Source of the DNA: Gemmatimonadota bacterium
GTDB taxonomy: Bacteria; Latescibacterota; UBA2968; UBA8231
Assembly: GCA_018660835.1 (NCBI GenBank)
Contig: JABJJN010000070.1
Location: 52,489 to 116,488, forward strand
Direction: 5' to 3'
Length of the DNA: 64,000 bases
The notes under the pieces are model-generated. The model did not search any database and was not told where the DNA came from. It saw only the letters and a program-made list of their open reading frames with translations. Every line of letters begins with the position of its first letter. Positions within the stretch are counted from its first letter, which is position 1. The translations under genes were made by a program, and so were the position numbers. Shown piece after piece: positions 34,731 to 43,266 of this stretch.

Positions 34731-34769
34731 GTCCGTAATTGACACCTCATTTGTCCGTATGAATACGGA
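34731..34769. promoter_or_regulatory. TCCGTA repeats and palindrome around a TTGACA box
   Basis: TTGACA (34739-34744) is flanked by GTCCGTA (34731-34737) and by an inverted repeat, TCCGTAT-GA-ATACGGA (34754-34769), that would overlap the spacer and -10. This looks like an operator-promoter for the two-component pair starting at 34917, or for the divergent secreted gene. Confidence 0.45.
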
Positions 34770-34916
34770 GTATGGTTCAGCGAGCAGGCGTCCTATTGTT
34801 AGACCATCTCTGTGTCCCCATGCTGACATGACTAACCCCACATCCCCTATCCCCGGCGCACAGAGCCACCCGCAATTAACGACGGGATGTGTCTTGAGCG
34901 ACGACGAGTTTGTCCA

Positions 34917-36737
34917 ATGACTCAGGACGCTCATCTGCTGCGACAGCAGCTTGATCATCTGCAGGATGAGGTCCGGCAGCGACGGACTGTGGAAGAGGAA
35001 CTTCGCCAGAGCGAGGAGCGTTTTCGAAGTCTCGTAGAAAACGCCCATGATGTGGTCTATCGAATTCGCCTCACCCCACGCCTGACACTCGAGTATGTCA
35101 GCCCGATTGTCATCGATCTGCTGGGGCTGACAGCAGGAGAGTTGATTGCCAATCCTCACCGCCTCAAGGACTTCATCCATCCTGATGACGCTGTGCTGTT
35201 TGGAGACTACATCGGCGGAGACGACTTCTCGCAACCACTTACTGTGCGCTTCGTGCATACGGATGGTCATCTGGTTTGGCTGCAGCATCGCGCCCTGGCT
35301 GTTCACGATGAGAAGGGCGATCTACTACTGGTCGAAGGGATTGTTCGAGATGTCTCTGAGTTGCGCGATCTGCTCGAAGGGATGGAGAGGGCAGATCTGT
35401 CCGCCTCGGAGCGGGATAGGCTGGTAAGTGCCTTCCAGCGGATTGGTTCGGCGGCGTTGGCCACCCTGGAACTCGACGACGTCCTGGATACCCTCGCTGA
35501 ACAGGTCGTTCGCGCCGGCATCTTCCGTAGCCTGATGGTCGCCCTCGTCGACCACCAGCAATCGACCGTGCGGGTCGTACGCAACTATGTCAGCTTTTCG
35601 AACTATGCCGACGGCGTAGGCGAAATACATCCTGGGGCGGCACTGGTTCCATTTCCCGCTGTCGTGCACCGGGATGGCGAACGACATGTTTTCAGTGACC
35701 ATCGCATCATCGGCACAACCTACGATCTCGAGGATGAAAACATTACGCCCACCGTCGTGCGGACGGGCGAACTGACAGTCATCGACGGCTGGGATGATCG
35801 CTTTGATGAGGCTTCGGGTGGACCCGGGAAGCGTGAACAGTCCGTCGCCGTCTTCATCCCCATCGTGCGCGAGGGTCGTGTCCTGGCGGTCATGGCAACC
35901 GGGGAGCAGCGCAGTGAGAAGCTGGGCCTGCTGCGTCGAATCGAAGTCATGACTCCCCTTCTGGATCAGGTCGCCGTCGCCCTCGACCACGCGTTGCTCT
36001 TTGGACGAGTTCGGGATCACGTGACAGAGTTGGCGGATCTCAATGGCCGACTGCGGCAGGAGGTATCACGCCGTCTCCACGCCGAGCAGACCCTGAGGGA
36101 TTTCTCCGTGCGCACAATCGAGCTTCAAGAGGAGGAGCGGCGACGTGTTGCACGCGAACTCCATGACGGCGTCAACCAACTACTTTGTGCCGTGGGGTTC
36201 GGTCTTGATTGCGCTGTGCGCGATGTAACAGGTGAGAACGATCCTCGGGTACAACTGGAGTCTACCCGGCGGCTGCTGGATAAGACCATCCGCGAAGTAC
36301 AACGGATTTCCCATAGCTTGCGACCCGGCGTCCTGGACGACCTGGGCCTGATACCAGCGATCCGCAGTCTGTGCGAGGAATTTCGGCAACGTACCGGTGG
36401 CGACATCGACCATCATCTGGCGCAGGTCCCCGACGATATGCCAGCCGAGTTGGCCGTCACGATCTACCGTTTGCTGCAGGAAGCTTTGTATGAGCTCGCA
36501 CGGCAAAGTAATGTGCAACACCCAAGCGTCGAGTTGATTGCCACTGCAGAGGGTTATGTCCTCGAGGTAATAGAGGAGGCGGGCGCCACAATGGAGTTTG
36601 GTACCACACTGCTGCAGAACATGCGTGCTCGGGCAGATCTCGTAGGTGGCAGTTTGGAGACCGGCCCAGGAGCGGACGGAACCCAATATCTGCGACTGCG
36701 ACTACCACGCCAGATTCTAGGAGTCATGGGACCATGA
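34917..36737 (+). CDS. NarX-type sensor histidine kinase (PAS-GAF-HisKA_3) with a degenerate ATPase domain
   Basis: A soluble protein of about 606 residues from ATG 34917; ATG 34887 is an alternative. After an N-terminal coiled coil come PAS (about 35-145), a GAF-like domain (about 170-360) and HisKA_3 dimerisation with the phospho-acceptor motif ELHDGVNQ (His416). The C-terminal HATPase-like region keeps LLQEALYELARQSN and the end (MRARADLVGGSLETG), but the N-box Asn and the DxGxG G1 box are missing; EEAGA stands where DNGxG is expected. It may not bind ATP. Its stop overlaps the regulator start (ATGA). Confidence 0.85.
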   Translation: MTQDAHLLRQQLDHLQDEVRQRRTVEEELRQSEERFRSLVENAHDVVYRIRLTPRLTLEYVSPIVIDLLGLTAGELIANPHRLKDFIHPDDAVLFGDYIGGDDFSQPLTVRFVHTDGHLVWLQHRALAVHDEKGDLLLVEGIVRDVSELRDLLEGMERADLSASERDRLVSAFQRIGSAALATLELDDVLDTLAEQVVRAGIFRSLMVALVDHQQSTVRVVRNYVSFSNYADGVGEIHPGAALVPFPAVVHRDGERHVFSDHRIIGTTYDLEDENITPTVVRTGELTVIDGWDDRFDEASGGPGKREQSVAVFIPIVREGRVLAVMATGEQRSEKLGLLRRIEVMTPLLDQVAVALDHALLFGRVRDHVTELADLNGRLRQEVSRRLHAEQTLRDFSVRTIELQEEERRRVARELHDGVNQLLCAVGFGLDCAVRDVTGENDPRVQLESTRRLLDKTIREVQRISHSLRPGVLDDLGLIPAIRSLCEEFRQRTGGDIDHHLAQVPDDMPAELAVTIYRLLQEALYELARQSNVQHPSVELIATAEGYVLEVIEEAGATMEFGTTLLQNMRARADLVGGSLETGPGADGTQYLRLRLPRQILGVMGP

Positions 36738-37381
36738 CAGATGTGATTCGAGTCATGCTGGTCGATGATCACCCGATCGTGCGCGAGGGCCTGCGAACCA
36801 TGTTGATGGCGCAGGAAACAATGGACGTCATCGGCGAGGCGACGGATGGCACCCAAGCCATCGAAATGGCACGGCGTCTGCAGCCGGACGTTGTGGTCAT
36901 GGACATTGGTCTACCCGATATTAATGGTTTGGAGGCAACACGGCAGGTGCGTAGTGATTGCGCCGCTACAAGGGTTCTGATTCTCACCGTCTATGAGAAT
37001 CCCGAGTACGCTCTGCGAGCAGCCCGACTGGGCGCCAGTGGTTACATGGTGAAGAATGTCTCATCTCAGGATCTGAGTGATGCGATTGTGCGCATCCATG
37101 GGGGGGACACATTGTTCCCTGTGACCTTGCCATCACTCACCGAAATCCAGGATCCAGATCCCTCCGACACACAGGGCCCGCAACAACTGAGTCGTCGCCA
37201 GCGGGAGGTTCTGAGCCTGATTGCAGAAGGTCTTAGCAGTCATGCAATCGGCGAACGCTTGCATCTCAGTCAGCGCACGGTGGAGACCCATCGCCGTCAC
37301 ATTTGCCACCGACTGCAGATACGCACTGTGGCAGGACTCACCAAGTATGCGATTGCAGCGGGGCTGACCCGACTGGACTGA
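36734..37381 (+). CDS. NarL/FixJ-family response regulator
   Basis: 215 residues. The REC domain (1-120) has Asp11-Asp12, phospho-acceptor Asp57 (VVMDIGLP) and the Lys in YMVKNV. The LuxR-type helix-turn-helix (about 150-212) has LSRRQREVLSLIAEGLS and LSQRTVETHRRHI. It is co-translated with the NarX-like kinase through an ATGA overlap, so the two form a pair. It binds DNA on phosphorylation; targets are unknown. A terminator follows. Confidence 0.94.
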   Translation: MTDVIRVMLVDDHPIVREGLRTMLMAQETMDVIGEATDGTQAIEMARRLQPDVVVMDIGLPDINGLEATRQVRSDCAATRVLILTVYENPEYALRAARLGASGYMVKNVSSQDLSDAIVRIHGGDTLFPVTLPSLTEIQDPDPSDTQGPQQLSRRQREVLSLIAEGLSSHAIGERLHLSQRTVETHRRHICHRLQIRTVAGLTKYAIAAGLTRLD

Positions 37382-37409
37382 TCGTCCTGACCGATCTACG
37401 TTGAACGTG

Positions 37410-37442
37410 GGCCCCGTATCAGTCGGTATTGGGGCCTTTCTT
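37410..37442 (+). terminator. Terminator after the NarL-like regulator
   Basis: GGCCCC (37410-37415) pairs with GGGGCC (37431-37436) across a 15-base loop and is followed by TTTCTT. The stem is short but GC-rich. Confidence 0.6.
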
Positions 37443-37473
37443 CGTAACTCGCTAGAGATCGGAACCGATCGTA

Positions 37474-38463
37474 TTGAGCAGCCCCATCCTCATCACTGGT
37501 GCGACAGGTTTCATTGGTCGCCATCTTGCGCGGCAATTGTGTGCCAACGGTGACGCCGACCGTGTCCGTTGTCTGGTTCGCCCAAGCAGCGATGTGGGCG
37601 AGTTGGAACGATTGGGCGTCAAACTGGTCCACGGCGATGTGACGGACTGGGATGCCTTACGCGCCGCAACGGAGGGATGTGGGCAAGTCGTTCACCTTGC
37701 CAATCTGTATTCCTTTTGGGAGCCAGATCCAAGTGTCTACCGCCGCATAAATGTTGAGGGCACGCGACTGACCGCGCAGGCTGCCATCGAAGCCGGTGTA
37801 GACCTCTTTCTACACGTATCGACTGTCGCCACTTTTGGACGCCCCACAGAGGTCCCCTTCAACGAGGACTCGCAACCCGGTCCAAAGAGATTCTCTGAAT
37901 ATGCGCAGACAAAACTCGAGGGAGATGAGATTGTCGAGGCACTGGCACAAGAGCATCAATTGCCACTCGCCGTCGTCTATCCAGGATCCGTGTTGGGCGC
38001 GGGCGACCCCAAATCCTCTGGACGGTATATCGCTGACATCGTATACCGACGAATGCCGGCAACTCTGTTTGCTGACCGGGTAGTGACATGGGTCCACGTG
38101 AACGACGTCGCTACCGTTCTGCAACGCCTGCTGGCTTTGGAGAATGCTGGCGGTCGCCGCTATATCGTGGGTGGATCCCGAGTCACATTTCATCAACTCA
38201 ACCGCATGATTCAGACTGCCAGTGGAACCAGACCACCGCGTTTGGAAGTGCCCGATTGGATCTCCCTGCTCAGCGCCCGCCTGTTGACTGGGATTGCCCA
38301 GCTCACCGGTTGGTCGCCGCCCTTCGGCCTGTCGACGGACGTAGCCCGTACGATGATCGGTGGCGTTCAGGCAGACGGATCTCGCGTTTGTCGTGATCTA
38401 GGCTTGACCTACACTGAGTTACGCGTCGCCGTGGAAGAGGCGGTGGCGGCGTTGGACGAGTGA
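37474..38463 (+). CDS. NAD-dependent epimerase/dehydratase (extended SDR)
   Basis: A 329-residue extended short-chain dehydrogenase. The NAD-binding GATGFIG motif is at about residues 9-15 and the catalytic YxxxK is YAQTK near residue 145. It resembles dihydroflavonol-4-reductase or hopanoid-associated epimerase-like proteins; the substrate is not determined. The start is TTG at 37474 because no ATG or GTG precedes the Rossmann strand; GGA lies about 12 bases upstream. It is the first gene of a run of three, ten bases before the PHP-like gene. Confidence 0.85.
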   Translation: MSSPILITGATGFIGRHLARQLCANGDADRVRCLVRPSSDVGELERLGVKLVHGDVTDWDALRAATEGCGQVVHLANLYSFWEPDPSVYRRINVEGTRLTAQAAIEAGVDLFLHVSTVATFGRPTEVPFNEDSQPGPKRFSEYAQTKLEGDEIVEALAQEHQLPLAVVYPGSVLGAGDPKSSGRYIADIVYRRMPATLFADRVVTWVHVNDVATVLQRLLALENAGGRRYIVGGSRVTFHQLNRMIQTASGTRPPRLEVPDWISLLSARLLTGIAQLTGWSPPFGLSTDVARTMIGGVQADGSRVCRDLGLTYTELRVAVEEAVAALDE

Positions 38464-38473
38464 GAGAGACACG

Positions 38474-39979
38474 ATGATTTCCGGTCAGCTTCTTTGGGGA
38501 GATCTGCACAACCACAACGAGATCGGTTACGCGCAGGGCAGTCTGTCGCGCAGCTATGAGATAGCAGCCTCCCATCTCGATTTCTACGCCTTCACGCCGC
38601 ATGGCCAGAACACGAATGGCACAGCCGTGTCCAGCTATCGGGTCGTCGACGAACGCTGGGCAGAGGTACAAGCGGCGGCCAGATCACACAACCAGCCTGG
38701 TTCCTTTACCAATTTTCTCGGCTACGAGTGGCATTCGACCCGATGGGGTCATGTGCACGTCATCTATGGTGATGACGATATGCCTCTTGAAAAGACAGCA
38801 ACCCTGGAAGAGTTGCTCCAGGCAATGCGTGATCGGGATGTCCTTCTCGTCCCACACCATACGGGCTATCAGGGCGGAATCGACTGGGACCTGCTTGATC
38901 CGGAGCTGAGCCCCTTGGTCGAGATCTACTCTGAACATGGCAGTAGCGAGCGAGATATCGGGTTACATGCCATGCTTGGCCATAGTGGTGGACCTGGCGA
39001 TCATCGGTTCACGATTCAGTCTGGTCTGGCAGCTGGACATCGAGTCGGGTTCACGGCGGGAACGGACAACCATGACGGTTATCCAGGCGGCTATGGACTG
39101 GGCCTTACCGGGGTGTATGCTGACAGCAACAATAGGCAGGACATCCTCGCCGCCTTGCGACAGCGTCGGACCATTGCCGTCACGGGTGATCGAATCGATG
39201 TGCAATTTTTTTGTGGCACATCGCCCATGGGCTCTGTCGTACCATCCGGACAGGGTGATCTGGCCTATTCTGTTCGCGGCTGGGATTTTATTAAAACCGT
39301 CGAGTTGATCCGCAATGGCCAACCCGTGGCCGTGCGGGTTCCTGACTACCAATCACCCGCAGCACGGGTGGGCAGATATCGTATCCGTCTTGAATACGGG
39401 TGGGGCCCGATGAAGGGTTATCAGGTGTTTGATTGGCGTGGCGAGCTCGAGATTGATGCAGGCATCATCGAGCAGGTGATGCCCTGCTTTACCTCAGATC
39501 CTTTCGATGAGAGCAGACGCAAACGCATCAACAGCTCATCTCCTGGCCAGGTATCATGGCAATCGCACACGTCACGTGGCGGATGGCTGACAACGCGCAA
39601 TGGCACACCCTATTGCAGTGCCAATGACGCCGTGTGTGTGGAAATCACGGGTTCACCGCAGACGGTGCTGCGACTCCGCCTCGATAATCGCACGGTGACA
39701 TCCCTTATGGCCACCTCGCCGGACTGGACCCACACGCCGAGCCCGGGACACCTGGATGTGGAAGTGAGTCTCGGCGAGCTACTCGACGGTCGTCGTGGCT
39801 TCTCCATGGAGGGTTCGCCGAATTCGGTTGTACTGCATCGCGCGGTCCCTGAGGCGCTGTACACGATCCATGGCGCGCATACACCGCGTCCCGGAGAGTC
39901 TGCGTGCTACTATCTGCGTGTGACCCAGGAGAATGGGCAGATGGCGTGGGCGAGCCCTATTTGGATCGACACCGAATGA
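38474..39979 (+). CDS. PHP/DUF3604-like metal-dependent hydrolase
   Basis: 501 residues. The N-terminal half (about 1-250) resembles a PHP-type metal hydrolase: GDLHNHNE, VPHHTGYQGG, VEIYSEHGSSE and AGTDNHDG supply His, Asp and Glu ligands in the expected order. The C-terminal half is beta-rich and may bind substrate. DUF3604 proteins share this layout. The physiological substrate is unknown. Its stop codon overlaps the start of the M14 gene (ATGA), so the two enzymes are probably made in step. Confidence 0.7.
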   Translation: MISGQLLWGDLHNHNEIGYAQGSLSRSYEIAASHLDFYAFTPHGQNTNGTAVSSYRVVDERWAEVQAAARSHNQPGSFTNFLGYEWHSTRWGHVHVIYGDDDMPLEKTATLEELLQAMRDRDVLLVPHHTGYQGGIDWDLLDPELSPLVEIYSEHGSSERDIGLHAMLGHSGGPGDHRFTIQSGLAAGHRVGFTAGTDNHDGYPGGYGLGLTGVYADSNNRQDILAALRQRRTIAVTGDRIDVQFFCGTSPMGSVVPSGQGDLAYSVRGWDFIKTVELIRNGQPVAVRVPDYQSPAARVGRYRIRLEYGWGPMKGYQVFDWRGELEIDAGIIEQVMPCFTSDPFDESRRKRINSSSPGQVSWQSHTSRGGWLTTRNGTPYCSANDAVCVEITGSPQTVLRLRLDNRTVTSLMATSPDWTHTPSPGHLDVEVSLGELLDGRRGFSMEGSPNSVVLHRAVPEALYTIHGAHTPRPGESACYYLRVTQENGQMAWASPIWIDTE

Positions 39980-40752
39980 AGAGTCAGGAGGCGGTGAAGC
40001 TCCGAAACTATGGTGATCTCGTCGATCGCTACGATGCGCTACTTGGCCGCTGCTTTGACGGTGGTCCCGCGGGTGAGATCGACAGGATGCCCGTCTACCA
40101 CATGACACTGCGCGGCGATTCACCGGCACCTCAGCGCTGGCTGCTGGGCGCAGGCATGCATGGCGACGAGCCAGCGGGACATCTGGCGTTGCTGGAGTTT
40201 CTTGAGCAAGACGGAGAGAAACTTCGGGGGCGGGTCGATCTTGACGTGATGCCCTGTATCAATCCCTGGGGATACGAGTACGATCGCCGCGAGAATTCAG
40301 ACGGGATCGATATCAATCGCTGCTTCGAGGAAGAGGCTCTTGAGGAGGTGCGACTGTGCAAGGGTCTGCTGGAATCCGAGCGCTTCGATCTATTCCTGGA
40401 GTTCCATGAGGATTGGGAATTCGAGGGATACTATCTGTTCGAAGTGCGGCAGGAGGAAATGAACCGATTGGGGCCAGCGTTGATCGATGCCATTCGCTCC
40501 CACGGGCCCATCTATCGTCATCCGGAGGTGGAGGGTTTCCCCGTCATGGACGGGGTCGCTGACGCCACACCTCCACTGCTGGCGCGACACGGCATCGGCA
40601 GCAAACCGCTTCCACTCTGGCTCTTTCATGCGGGGGTCTCTTATCACACGATCACTTCTGAGACGCCGTCCAAACACTGGGATGCCGACACTCGGATCGC
40701 CACGCATCTGAGTATCGCCCGCAACTGCGTTGAACTTCTGACACCAGCGTGA
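39976..40752 (+). CDS. M14-family zinc carboxypeptidase / AstE-like amidohydrolase
   Basis: 258 residues from ATG 39976. Zinc ligands His and Glu are in GMHGDEPAG and the distal His is probably in EFHED. Conserved INPWGYEYDRRENSDGIDINR matches M14 proteins (NPDG-type Arg loop). It is short, as in succinylglutamate desuccinylase and aspartoacylase relatives, and probably cleaves a small amide or peptide. It is translationally coupled to the PHP-like hydrolase and converges on the CheY-like gene. Confidence 0.8.
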   Translation: MKSQEAVKLRNYGDLVDRYDALLGRCFDGGPAGEIDRMPVYHMTLRGDSPAPQRWLLGAGMHGDEPAGHLALLEFLEQDGEKLRGRVDLDVMPCINPWGYEYDRRENSDGIDINRCFEEEALEEVRLCKGLLESERFDLFLEFHEDWEFEGYYLFEVRQEEMNRLGPALIDAIRSHGPIYRHPEVEGFPVMDGVADATPPLLARHGIGSKPLPLWLFHAGVSYHTITSETPSKHWDADTRIATHLSIARNCVELLTPA

Positions 40753-40764
40753 ACTCTCCACGAC

Positions 40765-41211
40765 TCAGGAGAGAAATTTCTCGACCTTTTCGCGAATCTT
40801 CTGCGGACGCGCCGGTTTCGACAGATAGTCGGTGACGCCAAAGCGCGCCGCCGCCGTCACCATTTCCGGATCCGTCTCTGACGTTAACAGAACGACGGGG
40901 ATCTTGCCCAGCAAGGGATGCCGCGACCACTTCTCCAGCATGGACAGGCCATCCATCTCCGGCATGTGAATGTCGAGGAACACGAGATCCGGTCGATTCG
41001 CCATCGCCGCACCCAGCGCTTTGACGCCATTCTCAGCTTCATCGACGCGATGGCCGAGGCCGACGATCACCGTGCGCAAGACCTGACGAATCATCGGCGA
41101 GTCATCGATCACCAAAACGCGCTTGGGACCTTTCTTGCCACCATTGCCAGTCTTAGGAGCCGGCGTCGCGGCGGAATTGAAAAGGTCCTCGACTGATGAG
41201 TCAGATTGCAT
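40765..41211 (-). CDS. Single-domain response regulator (CheY-like)
   Basis: 148 residues. A disordered N-terminal extension of about 29 residues (Ser/Asp/Gly/Lys-rich) precedes one REC domain with Asp36-Asp37, phospho-acceptor Asp80 (LVFLDIHMP), Thr/Ser in LLTSE, and Lys in LSKPA. There is no output domain. It lies nine bases after xylA, so it is probably co-transcribed with it. No chemotaxis genes are nearby, and its kinase is unknown. Confidence 0.9.
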   Translation of the reverse strand: MQSDSSVEDLFNSAATPAPKTGNGGKKGPKRVLVIDDSPMIRQVLRTVIVGLGHRVDEAENGVKALGAAMANRPDLVFLDIHMPEMDGLSMLEKWSRHPLLGKIPVVLLTSETDPEMVTAAARFGVTDYLSKPARPQKIREKVEKFLS

Positions 41212-41220
41212 GTGTGTCTC

Positions 41221-42534
41221 CTACAGATAGCTGTTGATCAGTGCTTCCAGCCACTCTTCTCGTCCGCTTGTCTTGGCCGCCTCGCCGTGCTGGTGCACGT
41301 AGGCTTCCATGTCCTGAAAACTTGCTTTGCCACTGAGAATCTGCTTGCCCACGCCGCGCCTCCATCCAGCATAACGACTCTTGACGAAGTCATCGACCTG
41401 CCCATCCTCTATGATACGATGGGCGATCTTCAACCCCCGGGCGAAAGCATCCATGCCACCAATGTGGGCGTGAAAAAGGTCCTCGAGGTCAAAGGAACCA
41501 CGGCGGAGCTTGGCGTCGAAATTCACACCGCCTGGCTTCAATCCACCTTGCTTGAGAATCACCATCATCGCATAGGTTGAACTGTAGAGATCGGTAGGAA
41601 ATTGATCCGTGTCCCAGCCAAGCAGTGGATCGCCACGATTGGCATCGATACTCCCCAGTCGGCCTTCAGCGGCAGCGACGGTGAGGTCGTGCTCGAAGGT
41701 ATGGCCGGCGAGGGTTGCATGGTTGGCTTCGATATTGAGGCTGAATTCATCGAATAGATCATGCGCACGCAGGAAACTCAGAACCGTCGCAGCATCATAG
41801 TCGTATTGGTGTTTCGTCGGTTCCTTGGGTTTTGGCTCGATGAGCAGCGTTCCCTTGAAACCGATCTTCTTCTTGTAGTCGACGGCCATGTGGAGCAACC
41901 GAGCCATCTGATCCTGTTCTTGCTTCAGATGGGTGTTGAGCAGGTTCGAGTATCCTTCTCGCCCGCCCCAGAAGACATAGTTCATTCCACCCAAGGTCTT
42001 CGTACACTCCATTGCCTTCTTGATCTGCGCCGCTGCCCAGGCAAATACATGCGGATCGGGATTGGTCCCGGCACCATGAGTAAAGCGCGCGTGCGAGAAA
42101 CAGTTGGATGTCCCCCACAGCAGTTTGATGCCCGTGTCTTTCTGCAGCGTCTTCGCCAGAGCGACGATGCGATCCAGCCGCTGATTGGATTCAGCCAGTG
42201 TGTCCGCCTCGGGTGCGATATCCCGATCGTGGAATGCCCAGAACGGGGCACCGAGTTTGCCCGTAAACTCAAAGGCAGCACGCATGGTATCTTCGGCTCT
42301 TGCCATCGGATCCGTCGCCGCATCCCAGGGCCGATCATAGACCGGTGTGGGGCCGAAAGGATCGGTACCTCCCCCCTTCATTGTGTGCCAGTAGACGACG
42401 GAAAATCGCAGATGCTCCGCCATCGTCTTCTTGCCCACCTTCTCTTCTGCATTATAGCAGCGGAAGGCCAACGGATTTTTTGTCTTCGGCCCTTCGAATC
42501 GTATCTGACCGATTCCTGGAAAGAATTCCTTCAT
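41221..42534 (-). CDS. xylA: Xylose isomerase
   Basis: 437 residues, class II xylose isomerase length, that interconverts D-xylose and D-xylulose (and glucose/fructose) with two divalent metals. Recognisable blocks are HTMKGGGTDPFGP, WGGREGYSNLLNT, LLIEPKPKEPTKHQYDYD and LNIEANHATLAGHTFEHD (metal-ligand Glu, His and Asp). No xylulokinase is adjacent. The next gene, nine bases on, is a CheY-like regulator; upstream by 70 bases is the HAD phosphatase gene. Confidence 0.96.
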   Translation of the reverse strand: MKEFFPGIGQIRFEGPKTKNPLAFRCYNAEEKVGKKTMAEHLRFSVVYWHTMKGGGTDPFGPTPVYDRPWDAATDPMARAEDTMRAAFEFTGKLGAPFWAFHDRDIAPEADTLAESNQRLDRIVALAKTLQKDTGIKLLWGTSNCFSHARFTHGAGTNPDPHVFAWAAAQIKKAMECTKTLGGMNYVFWGGREGYSNLLNTHLKQEQDQMARLLHMAVDYKKKIGFKGTLLIEPKPKEPTKHQYDYDAATVLSFLRAHDLFDEFSLNIEANHATLAGHTFEHDLTVAAAEGRLGSIDANRGDPLLGWDTDQFPTDLYSSTYAMMVILKQGGLKPGGVNFDAKLRRGSFDLEDLFHAHIGGMDAFARGLKIAHRIIEDGQVDDFVKSRYAGWRRGVGKQILSGKASFQDMEAYVHQHGEAAKTSGREEWLEALINSYL

Positions 42535-42604
42535 CGCTCCCTATCTCCCTACATCCATGTCTACGCGGGTCCTGAGCATGTCACCTGCTAATCAACATAG
42601 ACAC

Positions 42605-43261
42605 TCACGTCAGGTCGAGTAGCTCTGACGGAGTGTGAATGATGTGGTGTGCATCGTTTGCCCGCAGCTCCTGCTCATCACGAAATCCCCACGTGACACC
42701 GACTGAGATCATCCCTGCGGCGTGTGCCGTTTGTATATCGATACTCGTATCTCCCACATACAGACAACGCGACGGCTCGACACCCATTGTGTTCGTGAGC
42801 GTCAATGCGCCTTGGGGATCGGGTTTGGGTGGCGTCGCGTCATCCACGCCACGCACGTGGGCGAAGGTCCAGTCGCCGAGCAACCGTTCGACGGTGAGGC
42901 AGGTAAAGTCGTGTGGCTTATTCGATAAAACACACAGAGGCATGCCGGTAGACTGCAACTCGCCGAGCATTGAGGCAATGCCATTGTATGGCCGGGTAGT
43001 CTGATCCCAGCGTCGACCGTATTCCTCCCGCAGAATCTTCAGACACTGACTCGCGGCGTCCTGCTCATTTGCTGTCGGTGGCAGGATCCGCTCAGCAAGA
43101 GCCGCCATGCCGCTGCCGACAAAATGGCGATATGCTGCCGTCGGATGTTGCTCGTGGCCCAGTCGTTCAAGGGCAGCATTTGCCGAATCAGCGATATCCT
43201 GCAGTGTGTCGAGGAGGGTCCCGTCCAAGTCAAAGAACACTGCCTGTACCGAATTCACCAT
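42605..43261 (-). CDS. HAD-family phosphatase, phosphoglycolate phosphatase-like
   Basis: 218 residues. HAD motif I is FFDLDGTLLDT (nucleophile Asp), motif II is VLSNKP, motif III is the Lys of PPKPDP, and motif IV is YVGDTSIDIQTA. The cap domain is small and helical, as in Gph and PpaX. Phosphoglycolate is the likeliest substrate by similarity, and glcF lies in the window, but specificity in this family is not predictable. It is five bases after the SDR gene. Confidence 0.85.
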   Translation of the reverse strand: MVNSVQAVFFDLDGTLLDTLQDIADSANAALERLGHEQHPTAAYRHFVGSGMAALAERILPPTANEQDAASQCLKILREEYGRRWDQTTRPYNGIASMLGELQSTGMPLCVLSNKPHDFTCLTVERLLGDWTFAHVRGVDDATPPKPDPQGALTLTNTMGVEPSRCLYVGDTSIDIQTAHAAGMISVGVTWGFRDEQELRANDAHHIIHTPSELLDLT

Positions 43262-43266
43262 CGATC

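Noticed and set aside
34669..34920. ORF of 83 codons on the plus strand before the NarX-like kinase
   Set aside because: It runs through the operator-promoter repeats, has no ribosome site and its composition is unlike neighbouring proteins.
34662..35306. Long minus-strand frame of 214 codons opposite the kinase start
   Set aside because: Antisense shadow of a well-supported PAS domain; no family features.
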